This document shows, one piece after another, positions 1 to 8,404 of a stretch of 64,000 nucleotides of DNA. The translations under genes were made by a program, and so were the position numbers. Below the pieces are notes generated by a model. It saw nothing but the letters and a program-made list of their open reading frames with translations. It was not told where the DNA came from and ran no database searches. The number at the start of each line of letters is the position of its first letter. Positions within the stretch are counted from its first letter, which is position 1. This DNA is from Bacteroidota bacterium (lineage in GTDB: Bacteria; Bacteroidota; Bacteroidia; B-17B0; Aurantibacillaceae): positions 114,033 through 178,032 of the forward strand of contig JAUXTT010000025.1 of the NCBI GenBank assembly GCA_030684395.1, in the 5' to 3' direction.

Positions 1-1019
1 GCGCTGCAAGCGATACCGTTATTGCAATAGAAAACCCAAGCACAGATGTTAGCGGAGCAATCACGGCATCAACGCTTAACACCAACAATGGATTTGTATA
101 TGCGTTCAAACAGCAGTTATCTACCAATGGAATTGATACTGTTGCTATAACGCCAATTGTTCCGGGCGCTCCAAACACATACACCTTCACCGGATTACAA
201 GCTGATAATTATTTTATTAAAGTAGTACCTGATGCTACAACATTCCCAACTGCAGTTCCTACTTATTTTGGTAATGAGTTTCAGTGGGACTCTTCAACAG
301 TTGTAATACATGGTTGTTCAGTTACTGATAATGCAGATATTAATGTGATTGAATTGAATGGCGGTAGCGGAACAGGATTTATTTCCGGGTTTGTAATTGA
401 AGGTAACGGGTTCATAGGTTTACGTATCAAAAGTAATGGTGGAAATCCAAACATGCCATTTGCACCGGGCGGACCATTAAAAGGAGTTGATATTAAATTA
501 GGGAAAAACCCTGGTGGTGGAATACAGGCCCGCACAACAAGCGACTCTACCGGTTATTACGATTTTAAAGATATTCCCGACGGAGATTATACAGTTTATG
601 TAGACATTCCGAATTTACCGATGGATTCGACCAGAACAGTTAATATTGCAGGTGCAGATACAAGCATTCAAAATAATTATTACGCAGATTCATTAATGAT
701 CTTTATTGATACAGCTCAATCTATCGGAATTTATTCTTCTGAAAAAGTTTACGAAAATAAATTCAATGTTTATCCTAACCCCGCAAAAGATCTATTGAAT
801 CTGAAATTTAGTATTACAGAAAAAGCTTCTGATGTTGCATTTGAAATATCTGATGCTGCGGGCAAAGTAGTTTATGCTACAAGAGAAGAGAAATACAAAC
901 AGGGAGATCATACCTACACATTGAATACTTCAGCGATAAATCTGAAACCGGGAGTGTATTTTATGAGTATTATAAATGATACTAAAAGGTACACGCAACG
1001 TTTGGTTGTTGTAGAATAA
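1..1019 (+). CDS. Secreted T9SS type A-sorted protein, C-terminal part
   Basis: The reading frame is open from base 3 to the stop at 1017-1019, so the gene starts outside the window. The visible part is Ser/Thr/Asn-rich and extracellular in character. It contains a carboxypeptidase-regulatory/CNA-B-like beta-sandwich (about 480-660; the pattern GVDIKLG then TTSDSTGYYDFKDIPDGDY). It ends in a T9SS type A sorting domain: NVYPNPAKDLLNL, about 60 residues, then GVYFMSI and a terminal RLVVVE. Such proteins are exported by Sec, cross the outer membrane through the type IX system and are anchored to or released from the surface. The enzymatic or adhesive role lies in the missing N-terminal part. An ATG at 345 exists but is internal. 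A strong terminator follows. Confidence 0.9.
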   Translation, partial: AASDTVIAIENPSTDVSGAITASTLNTNNGFVYAFKQQLSTNGIDTVAITPIVPGAPNTYTFTGLQADNYFIKVVPDATTFPTAVPTYFGNEFQWDSSTVVIHGCSVTDNADINVIELNGGSGTGFISGFVIEGNGFIGLRIKSNGGNPNMPFAPGGPLKGVDIKLGKNPGGGIQARTTSDSTGYYDFKDIPDGDYTVYVDIPNLPMDSTRTVNIAGADTSIQNNYYADSLMIFIDTAQSIGIYSSEKVYENKFNVYPNPAKDLLNLKFSITEKASDVAFEISDAAGKVVYATREEKYKQGDHTYTLNTSAINLKPGVYFMSIINDTKRYTQRLVVVE

Positions 1020-1033
1020 TTATCCATTAATAG

Positions 1034-1075
1034 AAAGCCCGACCTGATTTGTATTTTGGTCGGGCTTTTGTATTT
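1034..1075 (+). terminator. Rho-independent terminator after the T9SS-A gene
   Basis: An 11-bp GC-rich stem (AAAGCCCGACC pairing with GGTCGGGCTTT) with a 13-base loop is followed by a T-rich tract. It lies 15 bases after the stop codon and ends just before the comEC start. Confidence 0.9.
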
Positions 1076-1095
1076 TTACAATAACCAAATACATA

Positions 1096-3150
1096 TTGCA
1101 AACCTTTTTAAATAAAACACCATTTGCACGTTTTCTCCTGCCATTTGCAGCAGGAATTACTATTAGCATTTTGTTTGATATAAATCAGGCAGCACATTGG
1201 CAATTATTGCTAAGCTATTTTGTTTTATTGATTATTTATTTACTCTTATTTAAAACAGGGAAAACAAAATTCATTTTTGGATTAACGCTTAACTTCTTTC
1301 TTTTTGTACTTGGAGTAGAATCTTGTTATTTAAGAAAGGAAACCAATGATACCAAACACTACTCCTACTCTATCCAAAACAAAGACCAACGTTATATTGG
1401 ATATATAAGTGAGATTCCTCTGCTAAAAGAAAAGTCAGTAAAGTGTAAAATTGAAATTCTAAAACAAGAAGTAAACCATGCATTTCAAAATGCTAATGGT
1501 GAATTGCTTGTATATATTGAAAAGAATGATTCAGTAAGCATTCCCAAATACGGTGACAAGATTATTTTCATAGGACAACCGCAACTGATTGCTGAAGCGA
1601 AGAATCCCTACGAGTTTAATTACAAGAGGTATTTATCTTTTAAAAACATCTTTCATCAGGTCTATTTAAAGAAAAGTGATTTCGCTATTGACGGAAAACA
1701 CCAATCAAATGCACTCTTCGACTTCGCAACCAATCTCAAAATAGAATTATTACAAACTCTAAAAGCAAATGGTTTAACAGGTAATGAATATGCCATTACC
1801 GCAGCACTCATGCTCGGCTATGATGATGAGATCTCGGGGGATCTGATGACTGCTTATTCCCACACCGGAACTTTGCACGTATTATCCGTTTCGGGGTTGC
1901 ATGTGGGTGTGCTTTTTATTGCGCTCACTTTTTTATTGCGATTTCCAAATAAAAGAAAATGGATCATTTTAAAAACGATCATCATATTGACTTCACTTTG
2001 GTTTTATGCTTTACTCTCCGGACTTTCTCCTTCGGTTGTACGATCAACAGCTATGTTTAGTTTTGTACTATTCGGAACAATCATCAATAAAAAAGGACAG
2101 ATCTACAATTCCATTTTTGCAAGTGCATTCCTTATGTTACTGTTCGACCCTTTTTTATTACTGGATACAGGGTTTCAATTATCCTATCTCGCGGTTGCAG
2201 GCATTGTTTTCTTTTATCCTTACATCTACAATTGGTATTTGCCCCGCAACCCTATCGACACAACGCTTTGGAAAATGTTTGCTGTTTCATTAAGTGCGCA
2301 AATCATAACGCTTCCAATCACTTTGTACTATTTTCATCAGTTTCCTGTTCTATTCTTTATTGCTAATTTGCTTGTCATTCCTTTATCTTATGTGGTAATG
2401 TTTGGCTCCGTGCTTATTGTTATTTTCTCGAAAGTAAAAGTTATTGCGGGTATCTTAGCTTTCATTGTAGCAAAAAGCGTTTGGATCATGAACACCTTTA
2501 CTGAATGGCTCGACAAAGTTGAGTTTTCCTATATCTCCGGAATCAACACAGGTTTTGTAGATATGCTTCTTTTATTCTTATTACTTGGAACCATTACTTA
2601 TGGCTTATTGTACAAAAATTATATTTCTTTTGTTGCCTCCTTCCTTATTATGATCTTTATGCTTGGTTCAGGCATTTTCTTTTCACTTTCAGGAGCTGAT
2701 AAAAACCAATTACTGGTGTTTCATTTTAATAAGGAAAGTGAAATTGGTTTGATCAATAATAGGTCCGCGAATTATTTTATTAGCACAAATAATCAAGATA
2801 ATAACAGAAGCAAACAAACCATCAGCAATTTTAATAGTTCATCGTCTATCAATCAAGCAAAGGAAAGAATACTGAGTGAAGGAGTATACTTGTTTAACTT
2901 CTCCGGTAAAAAATGGTGCTGGACCATTGGCGGAGATCTCTCAAAATATGAGCTAAACAAGTTAAATTGTGATTATTTAATTATCTCTAAGGACACACGT
3001 ATCAAAAAAATTGAAGATATTAGTGCTTTGAAGATCATAGCCGACGGGAGCAATAACTACAAAACACTTAATTTTCTGAAAAAGAAATTTGAAAACAGTC
3101 CTCAAAAGCTATGGATCACCAAAGAAAAAGGAGCGTTTGTATACGAATGA
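1096..3150 (+). CDS. comEC: ComEC/Rec2-family DNA uptake channel
   Basis: This is a polytopic inner-membrane protein of 684 residues. It has an N-terminal hydrophobic block and a DUF4131-like soluble segment (about residues 60-190). The Competence domain carries the hallmark HTGTLHVLSVSGLHVG (about residue 255) and many membrane helices to about residue 530. The family moves single-stranded DNA across the inner membrane during natural transformation. The C-terminal 150 residues are soluble but lack the HxHxDH metal motif of the beta-lactamase-like domain found in longer ComEC proteins; shortened forms are common in Bacteroidota. The start is TTG at 1096: no ATG lies upstream in frame and the hydrophobic N-terminus fits. 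It probably has its own promoter because a terminator precedes it. Confidence 0.9.
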   Translation: MQTFLNKTPFARFLLPFAAGITISILFDINQAAHWQLLLSYFVLLIIYLLLFKTGKTKFIFGLTLNFFLFVLGVESCYLRKETNDTKHYSYSIQNKDQRYIGYISEIPLLKEKSVKCKIEILKQEVNHAFQNANGELLVYIEKNDSVSIPKYGDKIIFIGQPQLIAEAKNPYEFNYKRYLSFKNIFHQVYLKKSDFAIDGKHQSNALFDFATNLKIELLQTLKANGLTGNEYAITAALMLGYDDEISGDLMTAYSHTGTLHVLSVSGLHVGVLFIALTFLLRFPNKRKWIILKTIIILTSLWFYALLSGLSPSVVRSTAMFSFVLFGTIINKKGQIYNSIFASAFLMLLFDPFLLLDTGFQLSYLAVAGIVFFYPYIYNWYLPRNPIDTTLWKMFAVSLSAQIITLPITLYYFHQFPVLFFIANLLVIPLSYVVMFGSVLIVIFSKVKVIAGILAFIVAKSVWIMNTFTEWLDKVEFSYISGINTGFVDMLLLFLLLGTITYGLLYKNYISFVASFLIMIFMLGSGIFFSLSGADKNQLLVFHFNKESEIGLINNRSANYFISTNNQDNNRSKQTISNFNSSSSINQAKERILSEGVYLFNFSGKKWCWTIGGDLSKYELNKLNCDYLIISKDTRIKKIEDISALKIIADGSNNYKTLNFLKKKFENSPQKLWITKEKGAFVYE

Positions 3151-3161
3151 GCAAGCAAAAA

Positions 3162-3313
3162 TTTTAACACAGAGATACAGAGGAGCACGGAGCAACACAG
3201 AGATTTGATTTTGATGCTTCGGAATTTATATTAAAAAAAACGCTTTGTGCTGAAATAAAATTAAAAAAAGACTCTGTGAAACTCAGTTGCCTTTGTGCCT
3301 CTGTGTTGAAACA
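3162..3313. repeat. Imperfect long inverted repeat of the CACAGAG type
   Basis: The arms at 3162-3202 and 3273-3313 are about 41 bases each and are imperfect reverse complements; both carry the words CACAGAG / CTCTGTG. A related half copy lies at 8341-8371. The second arm ends about 10 bases before the Smr-gene ATG, so it can be part of that gene's leader. Dispersed elements of this wording are familiar from intergenic regions of many environmental bacteria; their function is unknown to me. Confidence 0.6.
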
Positions 3314-3323
3314 AATAAATGAA

Positions 3324-4331
3324 ATGAAACTACGCATTGGAGATAAAGTAACTTTCCTCAACGAAAAAGGTGGAGGAACCGTTGTTCGCTTAAAGGACAA
3401 AGACACTGCCATTGTGGAGGATGTTGATGGTTTTGAGATTCCTTACCTCATTAAATACCTGGTACCTATTCATAACGAATTGGTAATTAATAAAGATGCG
3501 GAAAACTTAGACATTGAACCTGAACGTTCCATAGAAGAACGTGTGTATTTTGTTATTGAACCCGATCATGAATTACCGGGATTGATGAACGAATTACAAT
3601 TATATATTTACAACAGTTCATCTTACAATATGCATTTCAGTTATTCCATTAAAGACGGGCATTTATACCAAACCCTGAAACATGGAGAGATCGGGCAGTT
3701 TCAGAAACTGGCCATCAAAAAAATAAACAAACGAAATTTAAAGGAATACGCTTTTCATAAAATTGATCTGCTCTTTTATAAGAACACCCACTACCCTGCT
3801 CAGTTACCAACTGCAGAGATCGTTCACTTAACCGAACAACTCTTCGTGAAAAACAATCTCATTAAACATCACGAATTCAAATATCCAATACTTGCCTTTC
3901 CTATAAAGGAAAATTTCATGCGTGCCAATCAGATCAAGTATCACATGACCGAATACGATATGGAACGCCTGAAAGAACTAAAGGAATTTAATCCCGATAA
4001 AAAACAATCGAAATCTTCCAGCGATTACATTGCTACCAAAGAAAAAGAAGTAGATCTGCATATTGAAGTGCTATTAGATTCTTACAAAGGAATGACCAAC
4101 GCACAGATCATTCAACACCAACTAAGGCATTTTCAAAAAGAGCTGGACACTGCCATCAGTAATAACTTTTATAAAATTGTTTTTATACACGGTGTAGGAA
4201 ACGGAAGACTGAAACAAGAAATCCTGGCCATCCTCCGCAACTACCCTGAACTACAGGTGCAGGACGGTTCGTTTAAAAAATATGGCTTTGGTGCGACGGA
4301 GGTTATTATTCAGAGTACGGGGAAGAAGTAG
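3324..4331 (+). CDS. DUF2027 / Smr-domain protein (MutS2-like C-terminus)
   Basis: The N-terminal small beta domain (MKLRIGDKVTFLNEKGGGTVV) and middle region match the Bacteroidota DUF2027 family. The last 85 residues form an Smr domain with VDLHIE near its start and the loop HGVGNGRLK. Smr domains are nucleases or nucleic-acid binding modules related to the MutS2 C-terminus; recent work links several to ribosome rescue. The frame is open further upstream to 3276, but the ATG at 3324 is chosen because the upstream extension translates the inverted repeat and MKLRIGDKV is the family's usual N-terminus. The cellular target cannot be told from sequence. Confidence 0.85.
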   Translation: MKLRIGDKVTFLNEKGGGTVVRLKDKDTAIVEDVDGFEIPYLIKYLVPIHNELVINKDAENLDIEPERSIEERVYFVIEPDHELPGLMNELQLYIYNSSSYNMHFSYSIKDGHLYQTLKHGEIGQFQKLAIKKINKRNLKEYAFHKIDLLFYKNTHYPAQLPTAEIVHLTEQLFVKNNLIKHHEFKYPILAFPIKENFMRANQIKYHMTEYDMERLKELKEFNPDKKQSKSSSDYIATKEKEVDLHIEVLLDSYKGMTNAQIIQHQLRHFQKELDTAISNNFYKIVFIHGVGNGRLKQEILAILRNYPELQVQDGSFKKYGFGATEVIIQSTGKK

Positions 4332-4435
4332 TGCATGAAAAATATCAATTTAACAAACGTATGAGTTCAAATACAGCCTGGAATGTAAGGCTTTGGTGGT
4401 AAAACAACTCAACTAAAAAAGTTAATGCCAATACT

Positions 4436-4981
4436 ATGAGAAAGCATATTAAACACTTTTTGAACCTTTCAATTATTCTTATTATTCAATTGAATACTTC
4501 ATCAATTGTTTTTGGGCAGAATAAAATTCATCTTGATAAATATATAAATGGAATAGAGTATATAAAAAAGAATACTGAAGTAACAAAATACAGAAACAAC
4601 TACTATGATAGAAAATCTGTTAAGTTTAGGGTTTCTGAAAATATAATCTCCAATTATAAGCCACTTTCTTACTTAAAAAATCAAACAGACAAAATTGAAA
4701 TAACCCAAAATCAAATAGACTCTCTGGTAACGTTAAAAAAAGATTCTGCTCTTACTATTCCCTCTCTCACCAAATACACAGTTGATCCAAAAGCTAATTA
4801 CATACTTTATTTTGGAAAACCATACAGAAACACTTTATTAACTGTAATAGAATATAGTTCGAGTAAAGAAAAAGACAGCAAGTATGACGGCTTGGGGAAT
4901 CACCCTTTTATTATCTTATTAGTGTTTGACTCCGAAAATAAAGTCAAAACCGCTTTGTTTGCTTCCCCAATATTTGATTGA
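4436..4981 (+). CDS. Hypothetical secreted protein
   Basis: A 181-residue protein with a clear Sec signal (MRKHIKHFLNLSIILIIQLNTSSIVFGQ, probable cut after FGQ). The mature part is Lys/Asn/Tyr-rich without recognisable motifs; the C-terminus, with YILYFGKPYRNTLLTVIEY and HPFIILLVFDSENKVKTALF, looks like a beta-rich fold. It stands alone between the Smr gene and lepB (opposite strand), about 105 bases after the former. I do not recognise the family. Composition is somewhat more AT-rich than its neighbours, so recent acquisition is possible but unproven. Confidence 0.6.
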   Translation: MRKHIKHFLNLSIILIIQLNTSSIVFGQNKIHLDKYINGIEYIKKNTEVTKYRNNYYDRKSVKFRVSENIISNYKPLSYLKNQTDKIEITQNQIDSLVTLKKDSALTIPSLTKYTVDPKANYILYFGKPYRNTLLTVIEYSSSKEKDSKYDGLGNHPFIILLVFDSENKVKTALFASPIFD

Positions 4982-5049
4982 TTTTTTCAAAAAAACCGCT
5001 GACAATAAACAAATTCACTAGCGGAATTAAATTACCTGTTTGAAAACTA

Positions 5050-6105
5050 TCATTTCACCTTCTCAAAACATCTTTCCCACCTTACGCCTTCATCAGCTTT
5101 ATCGTAACTGTAAAAGATCACCCAGGCTTTCCCTACAATGTGATCCTCCGGTAAAAAACCCCAGTATCTTGAGTCCATTGAGTTGTGTCGGTTGTCACCC
5201 ATCATAAAGTAGTAATTCATTTTAGTCACGTACTTATTGGTAGTGTCGCCATTAATTACAAATTTGTTATCGATGTTCTCAAATTTATTTCCTTCATAAA
5301 CTGAGATCAAACGCTCGTATAAAAACACGGAAACAGAATCAAGTATAAGCGTATCCCCCTTTTTAGGAATGTACAATGCACCAAAATTGTCTACATTCCA
5401 TGGATAAGCATTTTTGTATGGGAATACGGTTTCGTCCCACAATTCATTTTTTTCTACATTCATAGTTACTTCACTTACGGCAGGAAGTGTTTTTATATTA
5501 GCAAGACTTTTTTGTGTTAGACTAAATGAATAATCTCCTTTCTCAGAGATCAATCCACCTTCAGTAATATTGTTTGCTTTTAAAAACGTTGAATCTATAG
5601 GGATTTTACCGTTTGCTTTACTTGCATCCGTTTGTATGGTATAGTTGTATTGAATTCCATCGGGTTTATCTAAGGGTTTTCCGTTTATAAAAACTTCTCC
5701 ATCAATAATACCAATAGAATCTCCCGGCAAACCTACACAGCGTTTTATAAAATGTGTTCTATGATCTACAGGAAATTCTTCTTCCACCGGGTAATTAAAC
5801 ACCAAAACATCATTACGGTCTACAGCCGGTTCACCAAAAAACCGATAATAGGAAAACGTAAAGAGTTCACTAAACCACTTCTTTTCTACAAAAGGAGTAC
5901 TGAGCGGTGTTCTTACCAAACGCGGACCGTAACTTAATTTATTTACCAATACAAAATCACCTGCCAATAAGGTTTTTTCCATGGAAGGTGAAGGAATGGT
6001 AAACGGTTCAAGCACAAATCCCCTAAACGTAAGCACAATAACAAAAGCGATTGAAAATGCCTTCAACCAATCAAACCACTTTTTCTTATTTATTCCTGAG
6101 AGCAT
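5050..6105 (-). CDS. lepB: Signal peptidase I
   Basis: A membrane serine protease that removes Sec/Tat signal peptides. After one N-terminal membrane helix comes box B, IPSPSMEKTLLAGD, with the catalytic serine before Met (Ser41 from the ATG at 6105). The catalytic lysine is in FIKRCVGLPGD (Lys121), and box E is MMGDNRHNSMDSRYWG. At about 351 residues it is longer than E. coli-type cores because of a large insertion between lysine and box E, as usual in Bacteroidota. The frame extends six codons to a TTG at 6123, but that TTG is the 3' end of a perfect -7 promoter element (6121-6128), so ATG at 6105 is the likely start. The gene is divergent from mntH. Confidence 0.95.
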   Translation of the reverse strand: MLSGINKKKWFDWLKAFSIAFVIVLTFRGFVLEPFTIPSPSMEKTLLAGDFVLVNKLSYGPRLVRTPLSTPFVEKKWFSELFTFSYYRFFGEPAVDRNDVLVFNYPVEEEFPVDHRTHFIKRCVGLPGDSIGIIDGEVFINGKPLDKPDGIQYNYTIQTDASKANGKIPIDSTFLKANNITEGGLISEKGDYSFSLTQKSLANIKTLPAVSEVTMNVEKNELWDETVFPYKNAYPWNVDNFGALYIPKKGDTLILDSVSVFLYERLISVYEGNKFENIDNKFVINGDTTNKYVTKMNYYFMMGDNRHNSMDSRYWGFLPEDHIVGKAWVIFYSYDKADEGVRWERCFEKVK

Positions 6106-6120
6106 CTTTTTCACTTGATT

Positions 6121-6128
6121 CAAAGGTA
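6121..6128 (-). promoter_or_regulatory. -7 promoter element of lepB
   Basis: Read on the minus strand this is TACCTTTG, a perfect match to the Bacteroidota -7 consensus TAnnTTTG. It lies 15 bases before the lepB ATG at 6105, implying a very short leader. A T-run about 19 bases further upstream could serve as the -33 element. Confidence 0.6.
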
Positions 6129-6155
6129 CGACATTTTTAAAGGTCGTAAAAAATG

Positions 6156-6169
6156 TTAGATTAATCTAA
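6156..6169. promoter_or_regulatory. Perfect 14-bp palindrome between lepB and mntH promoters
   Basis: TTAGATTAATCTAA is fully self-complementary and lies 28 bases upstream of the mntH -7 element and about 28 bases from the lepB -7 element, i.e. over the -33 region of either promoter. The position and dyad form fit an operator. Because it precedes a manganese/iron transporter, a metalloregulator of the DtxR/MntR class is my guess; the regulator is not encoded in this window. Confidence 0.45.
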
Positions 6170-6197
6170 TTTTTAATTTATATAAGCAAAATTATGC

Positions 6198-6205
6198 TAC
6201 TTTTG
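6198..6205 (+). promoter_or_regulatory. -7 promoter element of mntH
   Basis: TACTTTTG matches TAnnTTTG perfectly. It implies an mntH leader of about 185 nt (to the ATG at 6397). The leader contains a small hairpin (TAGAGA-G-TCTCTA near 6297-6309), but I could not recognise a yybP-ykoY manganese riboswitch in it. Confidence 0.5.
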
Positions 6206-6396
6206 TAGTGAAAGGGCTAAACATTGCAATTTTAACCATCTAGATTCATAGAAATTGTTTGCTTAATTTAAAACAAAGAAAGCTGGCTTTTACACGTAGA
6301 GAGTCTCTATGCAAAGGCAAAACTTCTTCACAAACATGAAAAGAAAAAAACCTATGTGCATATAGTGGTTAAAAAAATCGGAGCCTACATTTCAAT

Positions 6397-8265
6397 ATGA
6401 GTACCAAACAACAGAGCAAATCGCTAGATAATATTAACGCATCCGTTAGCACTTCGCACATAAAAGGGTGGCGACGGCTGTTTGCTTTTATGGGCCCTGC
6501 TTATATGATCAGTGTTGGTTATATGGACCCGGGAAACTGGGCAACCGATATTGCTGGCGGAAGTTTATATGGATACAAGCTTATTTGGGTATTAGCAATG
6601 AGTAACCTGATCGCTATTTTGCTTCAGAGTTTAAGTGCACGTTTAGGTATTGTTACAGGAAGAGATCTTGCACAGGCTTCGCGAGAAAGTTATCCTCCTT
6701 TTGTAAATTTTATTTTATACTTATTGGCAGAGTTAGCTATTGCAGCCTGTGACCTTGCAGAAGTAATAGGTATGGCAATTGGTATCAAACTACTTTTTGG
6801 ATTACCATTGATATGGGGTGTTTCTATTACAGTATTAGATACTTTTCTTTTACTTTTTCTTTTAAACTTTGGTGTACGAAAAATGGAAGCCTTTATCATT
6901 GCATTAGTTGTTTTAATAGGTTGTTGTTTCGGCGTGGAAATGTTTTTTGCTCATCCCGATGGAGCGGAAATAGTAAAAGGTCTTATTCCTTCTTTGCCTG
7001 ATGCACAGGCTTTAGCTATTGCAACCGGAATTATTGGCGCAACGGTAATGCCACACAATTTATACTTACACAGTTCATTGGTTCAAACACGAAAAATAGA
7101 ACGAACTGAACCCGAAATAAAAAAAGCTATCAAGTTCAATATCATCGATTCGGTAATTGCGTTAAACCTTGCTCTTTTTGTAAATGCCGCTATTCTTATT
7201 TTAGCAGCCTCTTCATTTAATAAAGTAGGATTAAAAGTAACGGGAATAGAACAAGCCCACGAACTCCTCACGCCTTTAATGGGAACAGGATTGGCTGCAG
7301 TTTTATTTGCCATTGCACTAATTGCCGCAGGGCAAAGCAGCACCATCACTGGGACGCTGGCAGGACAAATAATAATGGAAGGTTATTTGAATTTGCGTTT
7401 GCAACCCTGGGTGCGAAGGATCATCACACGTTTACTTGCTATTGTACCTGCCATGGTAACCATACTTTATGCTGGAGAAAGTGTAACAGATGAATTGCTG
7501 ATAGCCAGTCAGATCATTTTGAGTATGCAGCTTGGCTTTGCCATTGTTCCGCTGATTCATTTTGTCAGTAATAAAAAGAAAATGGGAACCTTTGCTATTA
7601 AAACCTACACAAAAATTCTTTCCTGGACATCAGCCGCAATTATTGTGGGTTTAAATATTGCGCTTGTTTATGATGCTGTTAAAGGAATTATTTCCTCCAG
7701 CTCAAGCCCAATATTAATGGGCTGTTTATTGATTCCTCTTTGTGTATTTTTTCTCTCTGTACTTGTTTATATTATTATCAAGCCTATTGTTTCCAAACAT
7801 CAGGAAAAAGAATATACCGCGCACGGGGAACCACAAACGCTTCAATTGAATACCGATTTTACTTACAATAAAATTGCTATTCCCGTTGATTTTTCAATAG
7901 TTGATTCCAAAGCGATCAGCAAAGCATTAAGCTTAGGTGGAAATTCCTGCGAGTATATTTTGATCCACGTGGTGGAATCTACCAATGCCATGTTATATGG
8001 AAAAGACAGTGGCGACCTCGAAAGTAACGAGGACAAAAAGAAGCTGGAAAATTATTGTGATCAGATCAAAGCTATCGGTTACACCTGTAAAGTTCAATTG
8101 GGTTATGGGAATGCTGCTAAAGCGATTGCCACAATAGTAAACGAAACTGAATCAAATTTAGTGGTGATGGCCGCTCATGGACATAAAGGAGTAAAAGATA
8201 TTTTATTCGGTACTACTTTGGATAAAGTGAGGCACGGAATAAATGTCCCTTTGATGATTGCTTAA
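6397..8265 (+). CDS. mntH: NRAMP manganese/iron transporter fused to a universal stress protein domain
   Basis: Residues 25-465 form an NRAMP proton-coupled divalent metal importer with about 11-12 membrane helices. The metal-site motifs are DPGN (44-47) and MPHN (218-221). A USP domain follows from about residue 488 to 622 (YNKIAIPVDFS at its start; VVMAAHGHKGVKDILFGT near its end, the nucleotide-binding loop). Stand-alone MntH is about 420 residues, so the cytosolic USP domain is a true fusion, also known in other Bacteroidota. It may sense ATP/AMP state and modulate transport; that part is inference. The upstream palindrome suggests metal-dependent control. Confidence 0.93.
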   Translation: MSTKQQSKSLDNINASVSTSHIKGWRRLFAFMGPAYMISVGYMDPGNWATDIAGGSLYGYKLIWVLAMSNLIAILLQSLSARLGIVTGRDLAQASRESYPPFVNFILYLLAELAIAACDLAEVIGMAIGIKLLFGLPLIWGVSITVLDTFLLLFLLNFGVRKMEAFIIALVVLIGCCFGVEMFFAHPDGAEIVKGLIPSLPDAQALAIATGIIGATVMPHNLYLHSSLVQTRKIERTEPEIKKAIKFNIIDSVIALNLALFVNAAILILAASSFNKVGLKVTGIEQAHELLTPLMGTGLAAVLFAIALIAAGQSSTITGTLAGQIIMEGYLNLRLQPWVRRIITRLLAIVPAMVTILYAGESVTDELLIASQIILSMQLGFAIVPLIHFVSNKKKMGTFAIKTYTKILSWTSAAIIVGLNIALVYDAVKGIISSSSSPILMGCLLIPLCVFFLSVLVYIIIKPIVSKHQEKEYTAHGEPQTLQLNTDFTYNKIAIPVDFSIVDSKAISKALSLGGNSCEYILIHVVESTNAMLYGKDSGDLESNEDKKKLENYCDQIKAIGYTCKVQLGYGNAAKAIATIVNETESNLVVMAAHGHKGVKDILFGTTLDKVRHGINVPLMIA

Positions 8266-8340
8266 ATTGCCAAAATAGGTTGACGAAGATAGAAGTTTAA
8301 CAACTTATGCATTCTTTAGCTTCACATTTAAACTAAAAAA

Positions 8341-8371
8341 AGTCCGTGAAACTCTGAGTTCTCTGTGGTGA
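8341..8371. repeat. Partial copy of the CACAGAG-type intergenic repeat
   Basis: The stretch around TCCGTGAAACTCTGAGTT then CTCTGTGGTG resembles the right arm of the inverted repeat at 3273-3313 (CTCTGTGAAACTCAGTTG). No matching left arm was seen. It sits about 35-65 bases upstream of the cytochrome/propeller lipoprotein start. Confidence 0.45.
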
Positions 8372-8404
8372 GTTTTTCGTATCTTAGCAGCACACAAAAA
8401 TCAC

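Noticed and set aside
4981..5030. Terminator CCGCT...AGCGG after the 4436-4981 gene
   Set aside because: Only a 5-bp stem with an 18-20 base loop and no T-run; too weak to call.
6206..6396. Manganese (yybP-ykoY) riboswitch in the mntH leader
   Set aside because: The leader is long enough, but I could not find the conserved loop sequences; only a small TAGAGA hairpin is visible.
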